The position numbers were made by a program, and so were the translations under genes. This document shows, piece after piece, positions 16,454 through 28,488 of a DNA stretch of 64,000 bases; position 1 is the stretch's first letter; the number at the start of each line of letters is the position of its first letter. The DNA comes from Neobacillus paridis (lineage in GTDB: Bacteria; Bacillota; Bacilli; Bacillales; Cytobacillaceae), in NCBI RefSeq assembly GCF_016765675.1, contig NZ_JAESWB010000371.1, positions 1 through 64,000 on the forward strand. The letters are read 5' to 3'. The notes under the pieces are model-generated. The model was given only the letters and a program-made list of their open reading frames with translations, did not search any database and had not been told where the DNA came from.

Positions 16454-16654
16454 ATGAATAAGAGAATTTTAATATTTATATTAACTCTAATACCAGCTTT
16501 GGGTTCACTTGTTGTAATAAATCGGGTGGAACCCTATGTACTTGGATTACCATTTGTTCTTTTTTGGGCTATTTGCTGGGTTGTTCTAACATCTTTGTTT
16601 TTGGTCTCTGCTAATAAACTGCAGGCCTTAGATGGGGAGGAAGAAGACCTATGA
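16454..16654 (+). CDS. DUF3311 small membrane protein
   Basis: A 66-aa protein with two membrane segments (about residues 4-22 and 32-54) and an acidic tail (DGEEEDL). DUF3311 proteins are encoded next to sodium:solute symporters, like YhdT with PanF, and are thought to be accessory subunits. AAGGATGGTG precedes the ATG. Its TGA overlaps the ATG of the symporter (ATGA, 16651-16654), a classic coupling arrangement. Confidence 0.8.
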   Translation: MNKRILIFILTLIPALGSLVVINRVEPYVLGLPFVLFWAICWVVLTSLFLVSANKLQALDGEEEDL

Positions 16655-18131
16655 ATACTGCCCTTTTAGTATTACTTTTTTTCTAGTTCTATGTATATTT
16701 TTAGGATTGCAGGCCCGTAAAGGCAAGGACATGAATATGGAACAGTGGTCTGTCGGAGGAAGAGGTTTTGGAAGTTTATTAATGTTCTTCTTGTTAGCAG
16801 GTGAGATGTTTACCACCTATACCTTCTTAGGAGCGAGTGGCGGTGCTTATAGAGCTGGAATGCCAACAGCCCTATACGCTTTTAACTGCTTCTATTTTGT
16901 AATCGCTTACTGGTTATTGCCTCCTATTTGGAAATATGCAAAACAAAATAATGTTATATCCCAATCAGATTTCTATGAAAAAAAGTATAATAGCAAACCT
17001 CTCGGAGTTCTCGTTGCAGTAATAAGTATTATTGCCGTAATCCCCTATTTAGTGATGCAGTTAAAAGGATTAGGAATCATTGTATCTGAGGCATCCTATG
17101 GCTCTATTTCGCCTCACATGGCAATAGTGATAGGTGTTAGTGCCGTCACGATTTATGTAACGGTATCAGGAATGCATGGGGCCGCATGGACAGCTATTAT
17201 TAAAGATATTCTAATCCTGTCTGTTGTTGTTTTTATGGGTATTTATTTTCCTTTACATTATTACGATGGAATACAACCGATGTTTGAGGCTATCAATACG
17301 GCGAAACATGAAATGTTAATATTCCCTAAACAAGGTTTAAGTATATCGTGGTTTATTTCTGCTACTATTATGACGGCACTAGCCTTTTACATGTTTCCAC
17401 ATATGCTTGCAGGGGTATTCTCTGCTAAAAGTGCAAAATCACTACGTGTGAATGCAGGGATAATGCCCATTTACCAAGTTATTATTGTATTTTCCATACT
17501 TATCGGCTTTTCGGCTATTCTTCAAGCACCAAATTTAAAGGGACCAGATACAGACCTAGCTTTGTTTAAAATGGCAAAAATGTCTTTTGACCCTTGGTTT
17601 GTCGGTATGATTGGAGCAGCTGGAGCAATGGCTGCTTTAATCCCGAGTTCATTAGTACTGACGGCAACTGCCACGATTATATCTAAAAACATATATAAAG
17701 TATGGAAACCACAAACCACAGATCAACAGTTGGCGAGATTAACCAGATTGTTAGTTCCTGTCGTTGCAATAGTAACACTTTACTTTACATTCAATGGCGG
17801 TGATACAATTCTTACTCTATATCTCATGTCTTATAGTTTTATGACACAGTTATTCCCAGCACTGTTTTTTAGCCTTTGGAAAAAGAATCCTGTTACCGTT
17901 CAGGGGGCTTCTGCTGGGATGATTGTAAGCATTGTTATCGTCGCATATTTGACTATTACTGAAAAATCAATTGCCACATTCTTCCCATCCCTTCCACAAG
18001 TAATAAAAGATTTAGATATAGGATTAGCAGTATTAATTATCAATATTGTTGTAACGTTAGGTGTAAGTATACTAACAAGGAAGTCCATTACTATAGTTAA
18101 AGGAAATACTGATATTAGCGATCCAGCTTGA
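16651..18131 (+). pseudogene. Sodium:solute symporter (SSS family), frameshifted in a T tract
   Basis: The body is a normal SSS transporter of about 494 residues with some 13 membrane segments (WSVGGRGFGSLLMFFLLAGE early; PHMLAGVFSAKSAKSLR mid). The native start is almost certainly the ATG at 16651: GGGGAGGAAG precedes it and it overlaps the DUF3311 stop. That frame reads MNTALLVLLFF and hits TAG at 16684 after a run of seven T's (16676-16682). One extra T would restore the frame into LVLCIFLGLQARKG. A 499-codon frame from 16632 avoids the stop but has no ribosome site. So it is a real frameshift, a phase-variable tract or a sequencing error. The substrate is unknown. Confidence 0.75.
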
Positions 18132-18170
18132 TACTTCTATGAAGTAACGAGAGAAAAAAGGTAAAAAATG

Positions 18171-18217
18171 GAGGAACCAACTTCTATTTTAACAAAGATA
18201 AGTTGGTTCCTTTTGTT
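18171..18217 (+). terminator. Terminator after the symporter
   Basis: GGAACCAACTT (18173-18183) pairs with AAGTTGGTTCC (18200-18210), followed by TTTTGTT. Confidence 0.8.
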
Positions 18218-18515
18218 ATCCGATCAAAAGAAGTTATTTCCAAGCTGAGCCAAGAATCGCAGCATGGAAGCCGGCCGGGTCTTCTCTGGCCCCTGCTTCA
18301 GAAGGCCGGGCTGCACTTAATACATAGATTGAGAACTATCAATAAGGACGCAGGATACCGCCCCCTCCTCCCCCCATTGTGCAATGCGTTTTGCGACAAA
18401 AAAGTAATTACAAAAGTATAATCAATTATTACTTTTTAAATTAATTACAAAAATTCAAAATAAGTTATGATTAATGTAAGGATCATGGTAATTAAAATAA
18501 ACAGGGAGGAATAAT
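18218..18515. other. Gene-free stretch with GC-rich patch and palindrome
   Basis: From 18240 to 18385 the sequence is unusually GC-rich (CCGGCCGGGTC, CCGCCCCCTCCTCCCCCC), unlike both sides. An inverted repeat AAAAAGTAA/TTACTTTTT (18399-18407 and 18429-18437) follows. The 72-codon frame at 18203 begins inside the upstream terminator and is not credible. Confidence 0.4.
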
Positions 18516-19184
18516 ATGGCTAAATTAGAAAATGATATTGCTTTAAACGGTAATCATAATGAGGTAAATGATGTTACAGGTTCATTTGAACTACTAATGG
18601 AATCAATAGAAGCATACCAAGATTATATTGGAAAGAAGGTATCTAAACATGCTTCTAAAAGAGATTGGCAATCGTCAACAGAGTTATTGAACCAAGGGAA
18701 GAAAATTGACTTATTTATAGAGAAGGTTCAAGCTTTAAAAAAAGAATGGCTTAATCTAATATTTGGTGATGGCGAGTATGCTGATAATACTGATAACGAC
18801 GGGGTTGATAGAGAAGAAATTTCCGCCACAGCACGAACAAGTTGGAGTATTACAGAGGGGAAAATTCGCATTGAAACAGATAGAATTGAAGGTAAACCTT
18901 ATTCTAACGTTGTTCCATTAGCCTTATTTAAACAAATTATTTTTTGCGCCCTTAACTATATAGGAAAACAAAAATACGTAAAAACGACGAATGTATTGAA
19001 CGACATGGGCAATGAGATCAGGTCAAAGAGTGATTATAAAAGGGCGCAACGAATTCCGATCTATGCCACTTTTAAAGTATTAGTGAAGGAAAACCATTTT
19101 AAAAACGATGAAGGAAATTCACATAAGTACTTACTTGCTAGCTCAAAGGAACAGTTGATTAATTGGGTTGATAGCTTAAAATAA
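18516..19184 (+). CDS. Orphan protein with possible C-terminal winged helix
   Basis: A 222-aa soluble protein I do not recognise. The first 90 residues look helical. A short acidic linker (DGEYADNTDNDGVDREE) follows. The C-terminal part (VPLALFKQIIFCALNYIGKQKYVKTTNVLNDMGNEI) resembles winged-helix modules found in restriction-associated or ATPase-linked proteins, but this is only an impression. AGGGAGGA precedes the ATG. It is AT-rich, has no operon partner and lies in the accessory island, which suggests horizontal acquisition. Confidence 0.6.
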   Translation: MAKLENDIALNGNHNEVNDVTGSFELLMESIEAYQDYIGKKVSKHASKRDWQSSTELLNQGKKIDLFIEKVQALKKEWLNLIFGDGEYADNTDNDGVDREEISATARTSWSITEGKIRIETDRIEGKPYSNVVPLALFKQIIFCALNYIGKQKYVKTTNVLNDMGNEIRSKSDYKRAQRIPIYATFKVLVKENHFKNDEGNSHKYLLASSKEQLINWVDSLK

Positions 19185-19685
19185 TTAATGGCAAGAAAAC
19201 GACTCAAACCTTTAAGGCTAAATAGTAGTATTCTATACGAAAGTGAATTCGGCCTGCGGTATTAGCTATCCCTTTCTTTAACAACTGGAATAAGCTAGGA
19301 AACAGGTCGGTTTTTTGGGTTAAAATCTCAGTACGTTTGTTCTCCATCCTGTCCCACCCTTACTAATGCTCTCACACGGGCTTCCAAAGCCCCGCTTCTG
19401 TATTGACGAATTAATATAAAAAGTATTAAGGGAAATTGCGTCGATGCAACGATTCCTATATAGAGGGTTCCTTATATAAAATAAGAATAAGACAACCGAA
19501 TTGAGACTTACAATCTTTCTGCCTTACTTATCTCGAAATTACCGAAAAAATAGAAGAAGACGAACTTCAAAAGTCCGCCTCCTACACTAAACGTAAAATC
19601 TGAATCGGCACGAAATCGGCACGACTACTTCTTATTAGGTTATTGAATTGCTCTCAAACATTGATACACCAAGGTTTGTAGAGGA
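19185..19685. other. Gene-free stretch next to the sufB 3' end
   Basis: No intact gene. A short frame (about 19523-19592) reads LTYLEITEKIEEDELQKSAS before a stop, and a direct repeat AATCGGCACGA occurs twice at about 19602-19625. These might be remains of an integrase tail or an attachment region, but the signal is weak. The same-strand suf genes begin right after. Confidence 0.35.
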
Positions 19686-21083
19686 TTAACCTATACTACC
19701 TTCCATTTCGAACTTGATTAATCGGTTCATTTCAACGGCGTATTCCATTGGTAGTTCTTTTGTAAATGGTTCGATGAAGCCCATGACGATCATTTCTGTT
19801 GCTTCCTGCTCAGAGATGCCGCGGCTCATCAAGTAGAAGAGCTGCTCTTCGGAAACTTTGGAAACCTTCGCTTCGTGTTCAAGTGAAATATTGTTGTTTA
19901 GTACTTCATTGTATGGGATCGTATCAGAAGTTGATTTATTATCCATAATCAGCGTATCGCACTCAATGTTAGCACGAGCACCGTCAGCTTTACGGCCAAA
20001 GTGCACCAAGCCGCGATAGTTGGTTTTACCACCATGCTTGGAAATTGACTTCGAAACAATCGTCGAAGAAGTATTTGGCGCCAAATGAATCATTTTTGAA
20101 CCCGTATCCTGAACTTGGCCTTTGCCGGCAATTGCAATCGATAATGTCATGCCGCGGGCGCCTTCACCCTTCAGGATGACAGCCGGATATTTCATCGTTA
20201 ATTTGGAGCCAATGTTACCATCAACCCATTCCATTGTGGCATTTTCTTCACAGACCGTACGCTTCGTAACCAGGTTGTAAACATTGTTGGCCCAGTTTTG
20301 AATCGTTGTATAACGGCAGTAGCCGCCTTTTTTAACGATAATTTCAACAACGGCACTGTGAAGCGAATTGGTTGTATAGACCGGGGCGGTACAGCCTTCC
20401 ACATAGTGGACACTGGCGCCTTCATCAACAATGATCAAGGTTCTTTCGAATTGTCCCATGTTTTCCGAGTTGATCCGGAAATAGGCTTGTAATGGCGTAT
20501 CAACCTTTACACCTGGTGGAACATAAATGAACGAACCGCCAGACCAAACCGCCGAGTTTAATGCCGCAAATTTATTATCTGTTGGAGGGATTACCTTTGC
20601 CCAGTGTTCACGGAAGATATCTTCGTTTTCTCTTAAAGCGGAATCGGTATCTTTAAAGACGATTCCTAAGGCTTCAAGGTCTTCCTTCATGTTATGGTAA
20701 ACCACTTCAGACTCATATTGGGCCGATACACCGGCAAGATACTTCTGTTCTGCCTCCGGAATTCCCAGTTTATCGAAAGTGGCCTTGATTTCAGCTGGGA
20801 CCTCATCCCATGATTTCTCGGACTTCTCGGACGGTTTTACATAATATGTGATTTCGTCAAAGTTTAACCCACTTAAATCTCCGCCCCACATCGGCATTGG
20901 CTTGCTGTAGAAGATATCCAGTGATTTCAAGCGGAAGTCCAGCATCCACTGTGGCTCACCCTTCATCTTGGAGATTTCTTCAACAATTTCTCGGGTCAAG
21001 CCACGTTTTGACCGGAATATGGAAACGTCTTTATCGGCAAAACCGTATTTATAATCACCGATTTCAGGCATCTTTTTTGCCAT
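19686..21083 (-). CDS. sufB: Fe-S scaffold subunit SufB
   Basis: A 465-aa SufB of the usual length. With SufC and SufD it forms the SufBC2D scaffold on which clusters are assembled. Typical blocks are [30 protein letters not shown] and the C-terminal [21 protein letters not shown]. The ATG at 21083 follows AAGGAGGAA; the longer reading to 21140 would run through the dispersed repeat. It is the last gene of sufCDSUB, separated from sufU by 170 bases that contain the repeat. Confidence 0.96.
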   Translation of the reverse strand: MAKKMPEIGDYKYGFADKDVSIFRSKRGLTREIVEEISKMKGEPQWMLDFRLKSLDIFYSKPMPMWGGDLSGLNFDEITYYVKPSEKSEKSWDEVPAEIKATFDKLGIPEAEQKYLAGVSAQYESEVVYHNMKEDLEALGIVFKDTDSALRENEDIFREHWAKVIPPTDNKFAALNSAVWSGGSFIYVPPGVKVDTPLQAYFRINSENMGQFERTLIIVDEGASVHYVEGCTAPVYTTNSLHSAVVEIIVKKGGYCRYTTIQNWANNVYNLVTKRTVCEENATMEWVDGNIGSKLTMKYPAVILKGEGARGMTLSIAIAGKGQVQDTGSKMIHLAPNTSSTIVSKSISKHGGKTNYRGLVHFGRKADGARANIECDTLIMDNKSTSDTIPYNEVLNNNISLEHEAKVSKVSEEQLFYLMSRGISEQEATEMIVMGFIEPFTKELPMEYAVEMNRLIKFEMEGSIG

Positions 21084-21102
21084 TGTCGTATTCCTCCTTC
21101 TT

Positions 21103-21226
21103 AGAAAAGCGGAAGCGCCTTGGTAAGGGGCGACAAGCAAAGATGCGCCGACATGAAGGTTGTTCTTTAACCTTCCTGTCGGATTGGCTTATGACCTCGA
21201 GCCCCCTAGGCGCTGGAGCTAGACAT
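21103..21226 (+). repeat. Dispersed repeat family 1, copy 1 (in the suf operon)
   Basis: About 124 bases, starting AGAAAAGCGGAAGCGCCTTGG and ending CCTAGGCGCTGGAGCTAGAC. The ends are near-inverted (AGCGCCTTGG versus CCTAGGCGCT). Inside is a strong hairpin, GACATGAAGGTT pairing with TAACCTTCCTGTC. It lies between sufU and sufB and ends just before the sufB ribosome site. The same ends occur at 62548-62839. Confidence 0.8.
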
Positions 21227-21253
21227 CATCCCAATCTCCACCGCTTCGTCGTT

Positions 21254-24220
<2,967 letters not shown>

Positions 24221-24243
24221 GTTAATCCTCCTAACCCTAAGAC

Positions 24244-25029
24244 TTAAGCTTCTTGCTCAACTGTTTCATCTTCAATGCCAAGTTCTTTTTTAATCCAGTC
24301 GTAACCTTCCGCTTCTAAACGTTGCGCAAGTTCAGGACCGCCATTTTTAACAATCCGGCCATCCATCATCACATGGACATAGTCAGGAGTAATATAATTT
24401 AACAAACGTTGATAGTGAGTGATAATCAAGCAACCAAAGTCATCACTGCGCATTTGATTGACACCTTTTGAGACAACCTTTAAAGCATCGATGTCAAGTC
24501 CGGAGTCAATTTCATCCAAAATGGCAATTTTAGGTTGAAGCATCATTAACTGCAGAATTTCATTGCGTTTTTTCTCTCCACCGGAGAAGCCTTCATTTAA
24601 ATAACGCTGTGCCATATCTAAATCCATCTCAAGAAATTCCATTTGCTTATCCATTTGACGAATAAATTTCATTAATGAAATTTCATTTCCTTCGCCACGG
24701 CGGGCATTGATCGCCGAACGTAAGAAATCAGCATTTGTCACACCATTAATTTCACTTGGGTATTGCATTGCTAAAAACAACCCGGCACGGGCGCGCTCAT
24801 CTACTTCCATTTCCAAAACATTTTGACCGTCTAAGGTGATGCTGCCGCTTGTTACTTCATATTTTGGATGGCCCATGATCGCCGATGATAGTGTGGATTT
24901 ACCAGTTCCATTCGGGCCCATGATCGCGTGAATTTCGCCACCTTTTATTTCAAGGTTTACACCTTTTAAAATTTCTTTTCCTTCAATGGCAACATGAAGG
25001 TCCTTAATGATTAAAGTTGATCCAGCCAT
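24244..25029 (-). CDS. sufC: ABC-type ATPase SufC
   Basis: A 261-aa soluble ABC ATPase that drives conformational change in the SufBC2D scaffold. Walker A is GPNGTGKST, the signature is FSGGEKKR, and Walker B is IAILDEIDSGLD. The ATG at 25029 follows GGAGG; the longer frame to 25059 overlaps the leader. It is first in the operon. Confidence 0.96.
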   Translation of the reverse strand: MAGSTLIIKDLHVAIEGKEILKGVNLEIKGGEIHAIMGPNGTGKSTLSSAIMGHPKYEVTSGSITLDGQNVLEMEVDERARAGLFLAMQYPSEINGVTNADFLRSAINARRGEGNEISLMKFIRQMDKQMEFLEMDLDMAQRYLNEGFSGGEKKRNEILQLMMLQPKIAILDEIDSGLDIDALKVVSKGVNQMRSDDFGCLIITHYQRLLNYITPDYVHVMMDGRIVKNGGPELAQRLEAEGYDWIKKELGIEDETVEQEA

Positions 25030-25106
25030 ATCTATACCTCCGAAAATTTTGTATCTCACAGACCGTAGAGATCTGTTCCCTTTATTCTCACTTTATTCTC
25101 ATTACA

Positions 25107-25135
25107 ATCTTATAACATATGAAAACTATTATCAA
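25107..25135 (-). promoter_or_regulatory. Sigma-A promoter of the suf operon
   Basis: On the minus strand TTGATA (25135-25130), a 17-base spacer, then TAAGAT (25112-25107), about 80 bases upstream of sufC. Confidence 0.7.
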
Positions 25136-25330
25136 CTAATAAGCAGAAATAACTATTCCTATTTTCAATGGACTAATCATAAATGAGAATGAAATAAGTT
25201 TTTACGAAAAATACAGATAAAAATATATGTAAAACTTAATCCGCTTTAAATGATACTCCTTTTTTGGCTCAATTTCCAACGCTTGATAATATCTATTTTT
25301 TTCCAAAAAATCCAGATTCATGTATATATA

Positions 25331-25440
25331 AACACTCGCCGACGGGCAAGCCCGTTAGGACGGTTCACGAGGCGTAGTTGAATTTATGCAACTTAAGAAA
25401 GCGTAAAATTCAGAAAAAATTAAATACCTTCTTATTAGCC
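25331..25440 (+). repeat. Dispersed repeat family 2, copy A
   Basis: Starts ACTCGCCGACGGGC, continues with a degenerate GTTAGGACGGTTCACGAGG, and shares GGCGTAGTTGAATTTATGC and a terminal TTATTAGCC with the other three copies. It lies in the gap between suf and metQ; nothing else is seen in 25136-25330. Confidence 0.65.
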
Positions 25441-25476
25441 AAAAAAGGCCAGTGGAGTGCCACTGACCTTCTTTAA
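25441..25476 (-). terminator. Terminator of metNPQ
   Basis: GGCCAGTGG/CCACTGACC hairpin with a T run on the minus strand (25446-25441). Confidence 0.8.
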
Positions 25477-25484
25477 TACTATTT

Positions 25485-26333
25485 TTATTTTGAAATAGGA
25501 ACGACAGCACCTTTGTATTTATTCAGGATAAAGTCTTGAATTTCTTTTGATTGTAATGCCTCGACTAGCGCTTTGATCGCCGGTTTGTTTTCATCGCCTT
25601 TACGAACGGCAATAATATTAACATATGGTGAATTCTTATCTTCGATGGCAATCGCATCTTTTAATGGATTTAAACCAGCATCAATCGCATAGTTTGAGTT
25701 GATTAAGACCGCATCGCCTTCACCCGTTTTATAGATTTGCGGCAGAAGCTTCGGTTCATAGTTGGCATCAAATTTTAGATGCTTGGGATTGTCCGTGACA
25801 TCTTTTATATCAGCAGTTGTCTTATCGATTCCTGCTTTTAACTTAATAAGTCCTTCATTTTCAAGCAGTGATAACAAACGACCATGGTCAGAAACGGAGT
25901 TACTCATAATTAAATGAGCTCCATTAGGAAGATCGCTTAACTTTTTGTATTTCTTAGAATAGATCCCGATTGGCTCAATATGAATGCCGCCGGCGTTTAC
26001 GAAGTCATAGCCAAATTCTTTAATTTGTGCGTTTAAGTAAGGAATGTGCTGAAAGTAGTTCGCATCCAGTTCTTTAGATTCAAGGGCTTTGTTTGGTAAA
26101 ACATAGTCAGTAAATGTCTTAATCTCAAGATCGATTCCCTTTTTCTTGAGGATCGGCTTTGCCTGTTCCAAAATTTCAGCATGGGGAACTGGTGATGCAC
26201 CGACGACTAATTTTGTCGTTTTTGCTTGATCTCCGCCGTTTCCGTTGCTTTCCGATTTTTGTTTTGATGTACCGCAAGCTGCCAATGCCAGTACAAGTGC
26301 TAATGCTAAAAGTGCTCCAAGCCATTTTTTCAT
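25485..26333 (-). CDS. metQ: Methionine-binding lipoprotein MetQ
   Basis: A 282-aa NlpA-family substrate-binding lipoprotein of a D/L-methionine ABC importer. The signal peptide ends in the lipobox LAAC (Cys near residue 20). The mature start has the typical KLVVGASPVPHAEIL strand, and the family blocks YFQHIPYLNAQ and PIGIYSKKYKKL are present. It is the last gene of metNPQ, under SAM riboswitch control. Confidence 0.94.
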   Translation of the reverse strand: MKKWLGALLALALVLALAACGTSKQKSESNGNGGDQAKTTKLVVGASPVPHAEILEQAKPILKKKGIDLEIKTFTDYVLPNKALESKELDANYFQHIPYLNAQIKEFGYDFVNAGGIHIEPIGIYSKKYKKLSDLPNGAHLIMSNSVSDHGRLLSLLENEGLIKLKAGIDKTTADIKDVTDNPKHLKFDANYEPKLLPQIYKTGEGDAVLINSNYAIDAGLNPLKDAIAIEDKNSPYVNIIAVRKGDENKPAIKALVEALQSKEIQDFILNKYKGAVVPISK

Positions 26334-26413
26334 TTTGTATATCCCCTTTTAAGTAATTTGAAAACCCCGCCTTATGGACTGTTCAATTGGATCACCATCG
26401 GGCAAGACTTTAT

Positions 26414-27079
26414 TTAACGTTTATCGATTTTTGCTGTGATTGTATCGCCAATAAATTGAATTACAAAGACAATTAGTAAAATAATGATAGTTGCGACAAC
26501 CGTGACATCATTTTGATTTCGCTGATAACCGTAATTATAAGCGAGATTTCCTAAGCCGCCGGCACCAATTGCCCCCGCCATTGCCGTATAACCAACGAGG
26601 GCAATGGCCGTCACGGTAATTCCAGAAACAAGGGCTGGCAGCGATTCGGGAAGCAGCACCTTCCAAATAATCGTCCATGTTGACGCCCCCATTGATTTCG
26701 CCGCCTCGATTACACCTTTATCAATTTCCCGGAGGCCGATTTCCACCATTCTTGCATAAAACGGTGCCGCTCCGACAATCAATGCCGGCAATGCTGCTGT
26801 TTCACCTATCATCGTCCCAAGTAAAAAAACGGTAAATGGGATCAACAAGACAATGAGGATAATAAACGGGATTGATCGAAAAATATTCACAATCGCACCG
26901 ATCACCGTGTTAATCAGTTTATTTTCCCACATATTATCTTTTCCGGTGAGAAACAGCAGCATACCAAGAATAATTCCCAAAACAAATGTAACAAGAACGG
27001 AAATCCCGGTCATAAATAAGGTTTGATTGGTTGCCTCCCACATGATTTGCCAGTCAACATTCGGGAAATACTTAGCCAT
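26414..27079 (-). CDS. metP: Methionine ABC permease MetP (MetI)
   Basis: A 221-aa permease with five predicted membrane segments and the cytoplasmic EAA loop (EAAKSMGASTWTIIWKVLLPES) that docks on MetN. It is the inner-membrane channel of the methionine importer. Its start overlaps the metN stop by eight bases. Confidence 0.94.
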   Translation of the reverse strand: MAKYFPNVDWQIMWEATNQTLFMTGISVLVTFVLGIILGMLLFLTGKDNMWENKLINTVIGAIVNIFRSIPFIILIVLLIPFTVFLLGTMIGETAALPALIVGAAPFYARMVEIGLREIDKGVIEAAKSMGASTWTIIWKVLLPESLPALVSGITVTAIALVGYTAMAGAIGAGGLGNLAYNYGYQRNQNDVTVVATIIILLIVFVIQFIGDTITAKIDKR

Positions 27080-28097
27080 TTGAAACCACCTCCACGCCTA
27101 CCTGCTGGGAACGAATAAAGTCAACAGCTTTATTCACTTCTTGTTCGTTCCCATCGATATGAACGAATAATGTTCCATAGGAGCCTTTTTGGGTTTGCGA
27201 GATTTTCCCTTGCAAAATATTGACATTGACATGGAAACGGCGAATCAAATTGGCAATCAATGGCTGTTCAGCGGAATCGCCGATAAAGGTTAACTGGATA
27301 ATTTGTCCGGAATCATAGCATTTAAGCAGGTGTTCAGCGATTTCTTTTGTTTCTTCAGGTTCGGACACTTGCTGGACAAACCGTTTGGTGATGGGCTGCT
27401 GCGGGTTTTTAAACACATCCAACACAGAACCAATTTCAACGATTTTTCCTTTTTCCATTACCGCTACCCGGTGACAAATTTTTTGAATGACATGCATTTC
27501 ATGAGTGATTAACACAATCGTTAAACCAAGGCGCTTATTGATATCGACTAATAAGTCCAAAATCGAATCGGTTGTTTCCGGGTCAAGGGCGGAAGTTGCT
27601 TCATCACAAAGCAATACCTTTGGATTATTGGCAAGCGCTCTGGCAATTCCGACACGCTGCTTCTGACCGCCGCTCAACTGTGATGGATAAGCATTCTCCC
27701 TGCCCTCCAAGTCCACCAGCCTGATCAATTCAGCCACCCGTTTTTTCCTTTCCGGCCCTTTTATGCCGGCAATCTCCAGCGGAAAGGCAATATTTTCACT
27801 GACCGTTCGGGACCATAATAAATTAAAGTGTTGAAAAATCATGCTGATTTCCTGACGGGCTTTACGAAGTTCGCTGCCCCTGATCTTCGAAATGTCCCGC
27901 CCGGCGACGGTAATGGTTCCTTCTGTTGGAAGTTCCAGTCCATTCAGCATCCGGATTAACGTGCTTTTTCCAGCGCCGCTGTAACCAATAACACCAAAGA
28001 TTTCTCCGTCCTTAATTTCCAGATTGACATCATCAACGGCAGTTAATTGCCCTTCCTTGAAAGGAAAAATCTTTCGGACATTTTGGATTGAAATCAT
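27072..28097 (-). CDS. metN: Methionine ABC importer ATPase MetN
   Basis: A 341-aa ATPase with Walker A GYSGAGKST, signature LSGGQKQR, Walker B VLLCDEATSALD, and a C-terminal NIL/C2-type regulatory domain (about residues 265-341) that in E. coli MetN binds methionine for transinhibition. The ATG at 28097 is preferred over the TTG just before it. It is the first gene of metNPQ, behind an S-box leader. Confidence 0.95.
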   Translation of the reverse strand: MISIQNVRKIFPFKEGQLTAVDDVNLEIKDGEIFGVIGYSGAGKSTLIRMLNGLELPTEGTITVAGRDISKIRGSELRKARQEISMIFQHFNLLWSRTVSENIAFPLEIAGIKGPERKKRVAELIRLVDLEGRENAYPSQLSGGQKQRVGIARALANNPKVLLCDEATSALDPETTDSILDLLVDINKRLGLTIVLITHEMHVIQKICHRVAVMEKGKIVEIGSVLDVFKNPQQPITKRFVQQVSEPEETKEIAEHLLKCYDSGQIIQLTFIGDSAEQPLIANLIRRFHVNVNILQGKISQTQKGSYGTLFVHIDGNEQEVNKAVDFIRSQQVGVEVVSNG

Positions 28098-28211
28098 CAA
28101 ATCACCCGCTTCTTATCCTAATATATAGGGTTTGATTTTTTGAATGGAAAGATTCTTTTTCTTTAAGGTCAAATCGTGAAAGTCATCACGCCGTTTAAAT
28201 CCTATTCATAG

Positions 28212-28363
28212 AAAAAGCCTTTCCGCACAGGCAGAAAGGCACAACTAATCAAACCTTTCTCCCATCTTTCAAAGCAACTGCTTTGTGTGAATTGGCACCA
28301 TTTCAATAATGACGGTTGCCGGGCTTCATCGGGCACATCCCTCCACCTCTCTTGATAAGAGAT
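28212..28363 (-). promoter_or_regulatory. SAM-I (S-box) riboswitch of metNPQ
   Basis: On the minus strand the leader begins CTCTTATCAAGAGAGGTGGA, continues with GGGATGTGCCCGATGAAGCC and CGGCAACC, the hallmark SAM-I core, and closes with a GAAAGATGGGAGAAAGG segment. The terminator TGCCTTTCTGCCTGTGCGG with AAAGGC and a T run follows (28241-28212). High SAM should end transcription. A possible promoter upstream is TTTACA (28405-28400)-16-TAATGA (28383-28378). Confidence 0.93.
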
Positions 28364-28488
28364 AACAAATCCTATATTCATTATTCAAGCAGCACATTAT
28401 GTAAATGCGCTTCTATAAAGTACAAATGAAATCGTACCACGGATAAAAAGAGGTGTCAATTAATTTCTCTCACATCTGCCCGAAACAT

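Noticed and set aside
16632-16650. ATG 16632 as the true symporter start
   Set aside because: No ribosome site precedes it, it lies inside DUF3311, and its first 17 residues do not resemble an SSS N-terminus, while ATG 16651 has both a ribosome site and stop-start overlap.
18203-18421. 72-codon frame after the symporter
   Set aside because: It begins inside the terminator hairpin and runs through anomalous GC-rich sequence without a ribosome site.
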